Both the position numbers and the translations under genes were made by a program. Shown piece after piece: positions 4,192 to 9,863 of a stretch of 9,863 nt of DNA. The stretch spans positions 67,707 through 77,569 of the forward strand of contig CAJUCA010000009.1 in the NCBI GenBank assembly GCA_910585265.1. Reading direction: 5' to 3'. The notes below the pieces were generated by a model. The model was not told the origin of the DNA, did not search any database, and saw only the letters and a list, made by a program, of their open reading frames with translations. This stretch comes from an uncultured Oscillospiraceae bacterium (GTDB lineage Bacteria; Bacillota; Clostridia; Oscillospirales; Oscillospiraceae). Numbering within the stretch: position 1 is the stretch's first letter; each line of letters starts with the position of its first letter.

Positions 4192-5590
4192 GGGCCTCGT
4201 CGATGGCCTTGGCGGCGGTCTTGCCCGCGCCCATGGCCAGGATGACGGTGGCCGCGCCCGTCACGGCGTCGCCGCCGGCGTACACGTTCTCCCGGCTGGT
4301 GAGGCCGTTCTCGTCGGCGATGATGCCGCCCCACGTCGAAGTCTCCAGCCCCTGGGTGGTGGATTTGATCAGCGGGTTGGGGCTGGTGCCCAGGGCCATG
4401 ATCACGCAGTCCAGGGGAATCTCGAACTCGCTGCCGGCTTTCACGATGGGACGGCGGCGGCCGGAGGCGTCCGGCTCGCCCAGCTCCATCTCCACGCAGC
4501 GGATGCCGGACACGGAGCCGTTTTTCGGGTCCCGGGGATCGTCCGGGTTGTGGTAGCCCAGGATCTCGGTGGGGTTGGTGAGGGTTTTAAAGATGATGCC
4601 CTCCTCCTTGGCGTGCTCCACCTCCTCCGCCCGGGCGGGCAGCTCCTTCTCGCTCCGGCGGTAGACGATGTACACCTCGGCCCCCAGACGCTTGGCGCAC
4701 CGGGCCGCGTCCATGGCCACGTTGCCGCCGCCCACCACCGCCACGGTGGTGCTGTGCTGGATGGGGGTGTCGGAGCCGTCCTGGTAGGCCTTCATCAGGT
4801 TGATGCGGGTGAGGAACTCGTTGGCGGAGTAGACGCCCTTCAGGTTTTCGCCGGGTATGTTCATGAACTTGGGCAGGCCCGCGCCGGAGCCGATGAACAC
4901 CGCCTCAAAGCCGAACTCCTCCTTCAGCTCGTCGATGGTGATGGCCCGGCCGATGACCATATTCGTCTCCACCTTCACCCCCAGCTCCTTCAGGGTGTCC
5001 ACCTCCTTCTGGACGATGGACTTGGGCAGGCGGAACTCCGGGATGCCGTACACCAGCACGCCGCCCGCCAGGTGGAGGGCCTCGAACACCGTCACGTCAT
5101 AGCCCTTTTTCGCCAGGTCCCCGGCGCAGGTCAGGCCCGCGGGGCCGGAGCCGATGACGGCTACCTTGTGCCCGTTGGGGGCGGGGGGGACGGCCTTTTC
5201 GGTGGCGTTGGCGTTGTGCCAGTCGGCCACGAACCGCTCCAGCCGGCCGATGCCCACCGGCTCGTTCTTGATGCCCCGGACGCACTTGGCCTCGCACTGG
5301 CTCTCCTGGGGGCAGACCCGGCCGCACACGGCGGGGAGGGCGGAGTCCTGGGCGATGATCTGGTAGGCTCCCTCAAAGTCGCCCCCGGCCACCTTGGCGA
5401 TGAACTCGGGTATGCGGATCTGCACCGGGCACCCGGCCACGCAGGGCATATGCTTGCAGCTGAGGCACCGTTGGGCCTCGTCCATGGCCTGTTCCCTGGT
5501 GTACCCCAGGGCCACCTCGCTGAAGTTGCAGGCCCGCGCCTGGGGGTCCTGGTGGGGCATGGGGTTCTTATCCGGTCTCATGTTAGGCAT
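4181..5590 (-). CDS. nfnB: NADH-dependent reduced ferredoxin:NADP+ oxidoreductase, large subunit (NfnB; GltA-type flavoprotein)
   Basis: The catalytic partner of NfnA. Nfn couples exergonic NADPH/NADH chemistry to ferredoxin reduction by flavin-based electron bifurcation, in the cytoplasm. The 469 residues show, in order, an N-terminal Fe-S domain with Cys42, Cys45, Cys50, Cys54 (CLSCKHMPCVAGCP) and Cys89, Cys93, Cys99, Cys103, for two 4Fe-4S clusters; an FAD Rossmann motif GSGPAG (147-152); a second nucleotide-binding motif GGGNVA (287-292); and the C-terminal FAD motif NVYAGGDAVTG (435-445). Start: ATG 5590, with AGGAGGTG 8 bases upstream, inside the end of nfnA (2-bp gap). Alone it would be annotated as the glutamate synthase small subunit. 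No glutamate synthase large subunit is present, and the adjacent NfnA-type gene supports Nfn. Confidence 0.93.
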   Translation of the reverse strand: MPNMRPDKNPMPHQDPQARACNFSEVALGYTREQAMDEAQRCLSCKHMPCVAGCPVQIRIPEFIAKVAGGDFEGAYQIIAQDSALPAVCGRVCPQESQCEAKCVRGIKNEPVGIGRLERFVADWHNANATEKAVPPAPNGHKVAVIGSGPAGLTCAGDLAKKGYDVTVFEALHLAGGVLVYGIPEFRLPKSIVQKEVDTLKELGVKVETNMVIGRAITIDELKEEFGFEAVFIGSGAGLPKFMNIPGENLKGVYSANEFLTRINLMKAYQDGSDTPIQHSTTVAVVGGGNVAMDAARCAKRLGAEVYIVYRRSEKELPARAEEVEHAKEEGIIFKTLTNPTEILGYHNPDDPRDPKNGSVSGIRCVEMELGEPDASGRRRPIVKAGSEFEIPLDCVIMALGTSPNPLIKSTTQGLETSTWGGIIADENGLTSRENVYAGGDAVTGAATVILAMGAGKTAAKAIDEALSK

Positions 5591-5592
5591 GG

Positions 5593-6435
5593 TTATTGCA
5601 CCTCCTGGCGGAAAAGATTGCAGGCGTCCTCGTAGGCGTGCCGCTCGAAGTCCTTGTACATGGCACCCCGGGCCATGGCCTCGTCGAAGTCCACCTTATG
5701 GCCGTCGAACTCCGGGCCGTCCACGCAGGCGAATTTGGTCTCGCCCCCCACGGACAGGCGGCAGCCGCCGCACATCCCGGTGCCGTCGATCATGATGGGG
5801 TTCATGGACACCACCGTGGGGATATCGTACTCCTTGGTGAGCTGACAGACGAACTTCATCATGATCACCGGGCCGATGGCGATGACCCGGTCGTATTTGG
5901 CCCCCGCCTCGATCTGCTCGCGCAGCAGGTCGGTGACCAGGGCCTTTTTGCCGTAGGAGCCGTCGTCGGTGCCGATGATGAGCTGGGTGGAGGCGGCCTT
6001 GAACTCGTCCTCCAGGATCACCAGGTCCTTGTTCCGGAAGCCCACGATGAGGTCCACGTGGCAGCCCACGTCGTGGAGCTTCTTCGCCACGGGGTAGGCG
6101 ATGGCGGTGCCCACGCCGCCGCCCACCACGGCCACCCGCTTCAGGCCCTCCGTCTCGGTGGCCTTACCCAGGGGGCCCACGAAGTCCTGGAGGAAGTCCC
6201 CCTCCTCCTTGTGGTTGAGCTTTTCGGTGGTGCCCCCCACGATCTGGAAGATGATGGTGACGGTGCCCTTTTCCCGGTCGAAGGCGGCGATGGTCAGCGG
6301 GATGCGCTCCCCCTCCTGGTCCACCCGGAGGATGATGAACTGCCCCGGCTCCGCCTTGCGGGCCACGGCGGGGGCCTCCACCTCCATGAGGGTGACGGTG
6401 GGGTTGAGCACCCGTTTTTTCACAATGCGATACAT
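5593..6435 (-). CDS. nfnA: NADH-dependent reduced ferredoxin:NADP+ oxidoreductase, small subunit (NfnA)
   Basis: A ferredoxin-NADP+ reductase-like FAD/NAD(H)-binding subunit, related to PyrK of dihydroorotate dehydrogenase. The 280 residues have an N-terminal FAD-binding barrel (about 1-98, with RIPLTIA at 44-50), an NAD-binding domain beginning VAVVGGGVGTA (101-111) and a C-terminal 2Fe-2S site with Cys222, Cys225 and Cys237 (MCGGC ... FACVDGPEFDGH). Asp217 sits where PyrK-type proteins have their first cysteine, consistent with the aspartate ligand known for Nfn. Start: ATG at 6435 (MYRIVKKRVL), with GAGGAGA 5 bases upstream. The reading frame stays open upstream through the antisense of the germination gene but that extension is not real. 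It is the first gene of the nfnAB operon, behind the promoter at 6487-6515. Confidence 0.94.
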   Translation of the reverse strand: MYRIVKKRVLNPTVTLMEVEAPAVARKAEPGQFIILRVDQEGERIPLTIAAFDREKGTVTIIFQIVGGTTEKLNHKEEGDFLQDFVGPLGKATETEGLKRVAVVGGGVGTAIAYPVAKKLHDVGCHVDLIVGFRNKDLVILEDEFKAASTQLIIGTDDGSYGKKALVTDLLREQIEAGAKYDRVIAIGPVIMMKFVCQLTKEYDIPTVVSMNPIMIDGTGMCGGCRLSVGGETKFACVDGPEFDGHKVDFDEAMARGAMYKDFERHAYEDACNLFRQEVQ

Positions 6436-6486
6436 AGGCGTCTCCTCTTTTCCACGTATTTCAACAAGAGCTGTGCCCTCTTTTTC

Positions 6487-6515
6487 AGTGTAGCATGATT
6501 GGGCGGGACAGTCAA
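6487..6515 (-). promoter_or_regulatory. Sigma-A promoter of nfnAB
   Basis: On the minus strand, TTGACT (6510-6515) and TACACT (6487-6492) have an exact 17-bp spacer. AT-rich sequence lies just upstream of the -35. The predicted start is near 6480, giving a leader of about 45 bases before the nfnA ATG. Confidence 0.85.
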
Positions 6516-6569
6516 TTTTCTTTTTGGAGATTTTGGGCGAAAAAGGTGCAAGAATCCAAAGGAATTTTG

Positions 6570-6599
6570 CATAACAGCCATGTGAGCAAGGCATACTGT
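6570..6599 (+). promoter_or_regulatory. Candidate sigma-G (forespore) promoter of the germination operon
   Basis: GCATA (6570-6574), an 18-bp spacer and CATACTG (6593-6599) resemble the sigma-G pattern (G-H-A-T-R, then CATWHTA), with one mismatch at the last -10 base. No good sigma-A -35/-10 pair is seen here. A strong AAAAGGAGG (6604-6612) then precedes the ATG at 6619. Germination receptor operons are generally sigma-G dependent, which fits. Confidence 0.55.
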
Positions 6600-6618
6600 T
6601 TCCAAAAGGAGGCGCGGC

Positions 6619-8139
6619 ATGGGGATTTTTGGAACAAAGAAGGAGACGCCGCCCCCCCACCCCCGGCGGGAGCCGCGGTACGCCGTGCCCCTGACGGCGG
6701 ACGGGGTGGCGGGGGTGTTCGGGGGGTGCGCCGATCTGAACCGGCGGACGCTCTATCTGAACAACGACCCGGCCCGGCAGGTGGAGATGCTGTTCATCGC
6801 GGGGCAGGTGCGCAACGAGCGGGCCTGCGACTACGTGCTGCGGCCCCTGGCCCAGAACCAGGCCCTGCGGGAGTCGGCGGACATGGACGCGGCCTTCGAC
6901 CTCATGCTGAAGGGGGGGCTGTATTCCCTGGTGGTGCAGAGCCGGGACAGGGCGGATCAGGTCATATTCGATCTCATCGACGGTGCGGTGGCGTTGTTTT
7001 TCCCGGGAAAGGATCAGGTGCTCACCCTGTCGGCGGCGACGGAGGAGAAGCGGTCCGTCTCCAACCCGGAGAATGAGCCGGACGTGAAGGGGGCCAGGGA
7101 CTCCTTTGTGGAGAGCCTGCGCACCAACACCTCCCTGGTGCGGCGGCGGTTCCGCGCCCCGGAGCTGCGGGTGGAGGAGCAGATTGTGGGGCGGCAGTCG
7201 GTGACCCCGGTGGACGTGCTCTATGTGGAGGGCATCGCCGACCCGGATCTGGCGGCCCAGGTGAAGGCCAAGGTGGGGCAGATCGACATCGACGCCCTGC
7301 TGATGACCGGGAACCTGGAGCAGTACGTGACGGACGAGAGCCGGACGGCCTTTCCCCTCACCGCCTACACCGAGCGGCCCGACCGCTTCTGCGCGGGGCT
7401 GGCGGAGGGGCGGGTGGGGGTGATTGTGGACGGTATGCCCATGGGGTGGCTGTTCCCCGCCACCCTGGACAGCTTTTTCCGCACCGGGCAGGACCGGAGC
7501 ACCAGCTGGGCGTTGGCGGGGGCCTTGTCGGTGCTGCGGTATGTGTGTATGCTCATCACCCTGTTCCTGCCGGGGCTGTACGCGGCGGCGGTGCTGTTCT
7601 ACCCCCAGCTGATCCCGGTGAAGCTCACCCTGTCCATCATCGCGGCCAAGGCCAGCGTGCCCTTTTCCACGCTCACGGAGGTGCTGGTGATGCTGCTGGC
7701 CTTTGAGGTCTTGCAGGAGGCGGGGCTGCGCCTGCCCTCCTCCATCGGGCAGACGGTGTCCATTCTGGGGGGGCTGGTGGTGGGCTCGGCGGCGGTGGAG
7801 GCCAAGCTGGTGTCCCCCGCCGTGCTGGTGGTGGTGGCCATCGCGGGCATCGCGGGGTATACCGCCCCCAGCCAGGACTTCGCCGGGGCCCTGCGGCTGT
7901 GGCGGTTCGGGCTGACGCTGGCGGGGGGGCTGCTGGGGCTGACGGGGCTGGCCCTGGGGGGCGTCGCGCTGGTGTACCGGCTGGCTAAGCTGGAGACCTT
8001 CGGCATCGCCTACCTGACGCCCTTCGCCTCCAACGCGGGGCGGCAGAAGGAGGGGCACACGGTGCTGCGGGAGCCTCTGCCGGAGGTGAAAACCCGGCCC
8101 GATTACTTGAACACGGAGAACAGGAGGAACCAGGGGTGA
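6619..8139 (+). CDS. gerAA: GerA-family spore germination receptor, A subunit
   Basis: The A subunit of a GerA-type nutrient germinant receptor, which sits in the spore inner membrane and triggers germination. The 506 residues are of normal family length. A soluble N-terminal region (about 20-295) includes the conserved segment GARDSFVESLRTNTSLVRRR (158-177) and VDVLYVEGIADPDL (198-211). Five or so membrane segments follow between about 298 and 460. The family's most conserved block, PFSTLTEVLVMLLAFEVLQE (348-367) followed by GLRLP, SSIGQTVSILGGLVVGSAAV and KLVSP, lies at 348-400. Start: ATG 6619, with AAAAGGAGG upstream. It is the first gene of a three-gene operon and overlaps the next gene by 4 nt (GTGA). 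The germinant cannot be predicted. Confidence 0.94.
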   Translation: MGIFGTKKETPPPHPRREPRYAVPLTADGVAGVFGGCADLNRRTLYLNNDPARQVEMLFIAGQVRNERACDYVLRPLAQNQALRESADMDAAFDLMLKGGLYSLVVQSRDRADQVIFDLIDGAVALFFPGKDQVLTLSAATEEKRSVSNPENEPDVKGARDSFVESLRTNTSLVRRRFRAPELRVEEQIVGRQSVTPVDVLYVEGIADPDLAAQVKAKVGQIDIDALLMTGNLEQYVTDESRTAFPLTAYTERPDRFCAGLAEGRVGVIVDGMPMGWLFPATLDSFFRTGQDRSTSWALAGALSVLRYVCMLITLFLPGLYAAAVLFYPQLIPVKLTLSIIAAKASVPFSTLTEVLVMLLAFEVLQEAGLRLPSSIGQTVSILGGLVVGSAAVEAKLVSPAVLVVVAIAGIAGYTAPSQDFAGALRLWRFGLTLAGGLLGLTGLALGGVALVYRLAKLETFGIAYLTPFASNAGRQKEGHTVLREPLPEVKTRPDYLNTENRRNQG

Positions 8140-8699
8140 GAAAGCTGGCGTTGGTGGGGATTGGGCTGGCGGTGCTGCTGGCGGGGTGGCGGCCCGCCCC
8201 CAGGGAGCCGGAGGGGATCGCGCTGGTGCGGGCGTTGGGGGTGGACGGCGGAGGTCCGGTGGTCCTGACGGCGGTATGCGGCGGGGAGGATCAGGAGAAC
8301 CCCAGCCGGGGGTCCTGCGCCGGGGAGGACTTCAACGGGGTCTTGGCGTGCCTGCCCTGGGCGGGGACAGAGGAACTGTCCCTCACCAGCGTGTCTTTTA
8401 TTATTGTGGGGCGGGATGTGGTGCTGGGGGAGGTGCTGCTGGCCGCCCTGCGCAACGAGGAGCTGGGGGCGGCGTGCACCGTTTGGCTGGCGGAGGAGGG
8501 GGCGGCGTCCCTGCTGGCGGCCTGCGGCGATCCGGCCTCCGCCCTGGAGCTGATAGAACGGCGGGGGGTGGAGGCCCCCACGGTGGTGGAGGCCCTGGCG
8601 GCTTTGCGGGCGGGGGAGGAGCTGTGCCTGCCCCTCCTCGCCGGGGAGGAGGACGGCCCGTGGCTGCTGGACTGGGAGGAATGGAGGGGCGCGGTTTGA
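8136..8699 (+). CDS. Short GerC-like germination protein lacking a lipobox cysteine
   Basis: A 187-residue protein with a 4-nt overlap (GTG start inside GTGA) behind the A subunit. A hydrophobic N-terminal signal-like segment (MRKLALVGIGLAVLLAG, residues 1-17) is followed by WRPAPREPEGIALVRALGVD, which matches the start of Ger(x)C proteins (lipobox Cys, then Trp, then a run ending in a G-[IV]-D motif). LTSVSFIIVGRDVVLGEVL (82-100) also fits the first domain. Two features are odd. There is no Cys at the lipobox (Trp18 follows Gly17), so it would not be lipidated. The protein ends where typical C subunits (roughly 370-400 residues) continue into a second domain. Assignment rests on position and weak motif similarity. 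A truncated but functional C-like subunit is my preferred reading; decay is possible, although the frame is intact. Confidence 0.7.
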   Translation: MRKLALVGIGLAVLLAGWRPAPREPEGIALVRALGVDGGGPVVLTAVCGGEDQENPSRGSCAGEDFNGVLACLPWAGTEELSLTSVSFIIVGRDVVLGEVLLAALRNEELGAACTVWLAEEGAASLLAACGDPASALELIERRGVEAPTVVEALAALRAGEELCLPLLAGEEDGPWLLDWEEWRGAV

Positions 8700-9625
8700 A
8701 CAGTGAGAAATTGTCCCCCCGGCAGCTGTCGGCGGCGGTGATGACCGGGGGGCTGTCCGCCGGGGCCGCCTTCGCGGGGCTGGCGGACTGGCGGTGGCTG
8801 CTGGCCTGCGTGCCCGTGGGGGCGTTGGCGGGATGGCTGCTGCTCCGGCGGGTGGGGCGCAGACCCATGCGCCCCGTGCTCCAGGTGCTGTACGGGGCCT
8901 GGGGGGCGGTGCTGCTGGCGGGGGTGCTGGAGCGGGCGGCGGGCCGGGTGCAGCCGGCGGCGGGAGGCCGGGGGAGTACGGTGTGGCTGCTGGTGCTGCT
9001 GGCCCTGCCGCTGTTCTGGATGGGCTGGGGGAAGGGGGCGGCCTTCTTCCGGGCGGTGGAGATCCTGTGGCTGGCGGCGGGGGTGACGGTGGCGGCGGTG
9101 CTGCTGCTGGGCCTGCCGAGGGCGGACTGGCGGTGGGCGGTAGAGCCTGCCGGGGGATGGGTGCGGTCGCTGTCGGCGGGGTGGGTCACCCTGTCCGGGG
9201 GACTGTTCGTCCTGCCATATCTATATAAGGTAGAGGGGGAGCCGGGGGGCGTCCACCGGGGGCTGGTGTGGCTGTCCGCGCTGGGGGCGGTGTCGGCGGC
9301 GTTGGCCCTGGTGACGGCGGGACTGCTCAGCCCTCGGGTGGCGGCGGAGCTGGAGGGGCCGTTTTTCGTTGCGGCGGGGCTGCTGGGGGACAGCGCGCGG
9401 CTGGAGGGGCTGATCTCCGCGCTGTGGCTGCTGCCGGATCTGGTGCTGGCGGGGCTGTTCTCCCGGAGCTGGGGGGAGGGGCCCCGGCCCGCGGGGGCGG
9501 TTTTGGCGGGGCTCGCGCTGGCTTTGGCGGGGGTGCCGGGGTGGATTCCGGTGGAGGGGCTGGCCCTGGGATGCCTGGTGCTGGCGGCGGCGACGCTGGT
9601 TCTGCCGCCCGGGGGGGATAAATAG
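8696..9625 (+). CDS. GerB-like germination permease subunit (short form)
   Basis: A 309-residue, very hydrophobic protein with about nine or ten membrane helices (near 13-30, 33-51, 62-79, 95-111, 118-140, 155-176, 187-208, 239-256, 265-283, 288-303). By position and by its start (NSEKLSPRQL, like the NxxKISPRQ start of GerAB/YndE proteins) it is the APC-superfamily B subunit that senses or binds the germinant. I chose TTG at 8696: it overlaps the previous stop as TTGA, and GGAGGGG lies 6 bases upstream. The in-frame ATG at 8681 is too close to its own purine-rich stretch. It is about 50 residues shorter than usual B subunits (about 365) and strongly enriched in Gly, Ala and Leu. No clear terminator follows. 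Confidence 0.75.
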   Translation: MNSEKLSPRQLSAAVMTGGLSAGAAFAGLADWRWLLACVPVGALAGWLLLRRVGRRPMRPVLQVLYGAWGAVLLAGVLERAAGRVQPAAGGRGSTVWLLVLLALPLFWMGWGKGAAFFRAVEILWLAAGVTVAAVLLLGLPRADWRWAVEPAGGWVRSLSAGWVTLSGGLFVLPYLYKVEGEPGGVHRGLVWLSALGAVSAALALVTAGLLSPRVAAELEGPFFVAAGLLGDSARLEGLISALWLLPDLVLAGLFSRSWGEGPRPAGAVLAGLALALAGVPGWIPVEGLALGCLVLAAATLVLPPGGDK

Positions 9626-9706
9626 TGGATGGGAGCGGGGGAGGGGACAATATTTTGTGGTTGTGGGAACAGGCTGAAAAAAGACCGGGAAATACGAAAA
9701 AAGGTG

Positions 9707-9735
9707 TTGACAAAGGGCTTCTGGTCTGGTATAGT
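9707..9735 (+). promoter_or_regulatory. Tandem promoter P1 of a downstream (off-window) transcript
   Basis: TTGACA (9707-9712), a 17-bp spacer and TATAGT (9730-9735), preceded by the A-rich stretch CGAAAAAAGG, which could act as an UP element. The sequence around its -35 (AAAAAGGTGTTGACAAA) closely resembles that of P2 (AAAAAGTGCTTGACAAA). No ORF with a credible start lies between here and the window end. Confidence 0.8.
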
Positions 9736-9809
9736 AGCTAAGCACTCGGCAAGAGGGGCGGCACTGCTCCCAGCGGCAAAAAATAATTTGCGGAACGGTG
9801 AAAAAGTGC

Positions 9810-9838
9810 TTGACAAACCTCTGCGAGTGTGGTAATCT
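9810..9838 (+). promoter_or_regulatory. Tandem promoter P2 of a downstream (off-window) transcript
   Basis: TTGACA (9810-9815), a 17-bp spacer and TAATCT (9833-9838), preceded by GGTGAAAAAGTGC. It lies 103 bp behind P1, with the same -35 and spacing. Two strong tandem vegetative promoters with A-rich upstream tracts commonly precede rRNA operons in Firmicutes. The RNA gene itself is not in the window, so this identity is inferred. The rest of 9626-9863 shows no gene. Confidence 0.75.
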
Positions 9839-9863
9839 ATAAAAGTTCGCGAGAGCGGGCGTT

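Noticed and set aside
4181..5590. Glutamate synthase small subunit as the identity of the GltA-type flavoprotein
   Set aside because: No large glutamate synthase subunit is adjacent, while an NfnA-type gene directly precedes it with 2 bp between them.
4178..5635. A 485-codon open frame on the plus strand
   Set aside because: It lies exactly antisense to nfnB, whose Fe-S and FAD motifs are unmistakable. The product is His/Val/Gly-rich with no motif, a shadow of GC-rich codon use.
6436..8058. Upstream extension of the nfnA frame on the minus strand to 821 codons
   Set aside because: The extension is antisense to the germination A subunit and is low-complexity (Gln/His/Pro/Arg). The real start at 6435 has a good ribosome binding site and a promoter just upstream.
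8681..8683. ATG as the start of the GerB-like gene
   Set aside because: In frame, but its purine-rich stretch (GGGAGGA) abuts the ATG. TTG at 8696 has proper spacing from GGAGGGG and the TTGA coupling seen at the previous junction.
8401..9816. A 471-codon minus-strand frame under the germination operon
   Set aside because: Ser/Pro/Ala-rich without motifs and with no ribosome binding site. The plus-strand genes with coupled starts explain the region.
9629..9835. A 68-codon plus-strand frame after the germination operon
   Set aside because: It spans promoter P1 and most of P2, has no ribosome binding site, and its product shows no motif.
1..9863. CRISPR array, insertion sequence, tRNA or riboswitch
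   Set aside because: I saw no regularly spaced direct repeats, transposase motifs with terminal inverted repeats, or cloverleaf or riboswitch-like conserved elements; the inverted repeats found are terminators or local RNA hairpins.

Overview
The window looks like part of a chromosome from a GC-rich, anaerobic, endospore-forming member of the Clostridia. The gut Oscillospiraceae (relatives of Flavonifractor or Intestinimonas) are my best guess. The reasons are a GerA-type spore germination operon, an electron-bifurcating NfnAB pair, strong Gram-positive ribosome binding sites (AGGAGG types), TTG and GTG starts, and very G/C-rich codon use. The assignment is by pattern recognition only.

Left end (1-737): the tail of an unrecognised Cys/His-rich protein ends in a strong terminator. 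It is followed by a compact non-coding or small-peptide cassette. A rightward promoter drives a structured RNA that can encode a 28-residue basic peptide. A consensus leftward promoter on the other side would make an antisense RNA across it. This has the layout of a type I toxin-antitoxin locus and is the most interesting element here.

Central minus-strand cluster (738-4110, transcribed right to left): an NTF2-like protein, lspA (lipoprotein signal peptidase), an RluD-family pseudouridine synthase, two tandem paralogous membrane/zinc-ribbon miniproteins and L-lactate dehydrogenase. Gaps are small (13-54 bp, and one 35 bp overlap), so most of it is probably one operon. The NTF2-like gene is much lower in GC than its neighbours (about 46% by hand count) and sits directly behind a strong terminator, so it looks like a later insertion with its own promoter.

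Minus-strand nfnA-nfnB (4181-6435): the two subunits of NADH-dependent reduced ferredoxin:NADP+ oxidoreductase, 2 bp apart. They have a clear sigma-A promoter upstream and a 14-bp-stem terminator downstream. With Ldh they indicate fermentative redox balancing.

Divergent plus-strand germination operon (6619-9625): a GerA-type A subunit, a short GerC-like protein and a short GerB-like permease, with translationally coupled 4-nt overlaps (GTGA, TTGA). A plausible sigma-G promoter lies upstream, which fits forespore expression. The C-like subunit lacks both the lipobox cysteine and the usual C-terminal part.

Right end (9626-9863): no convincing gene, but two tandem TTGACA-N17 promoters point rightward out of the window. 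This is the usual arrangement in front of a stable-RNA (rRNA or tRNA) operon.
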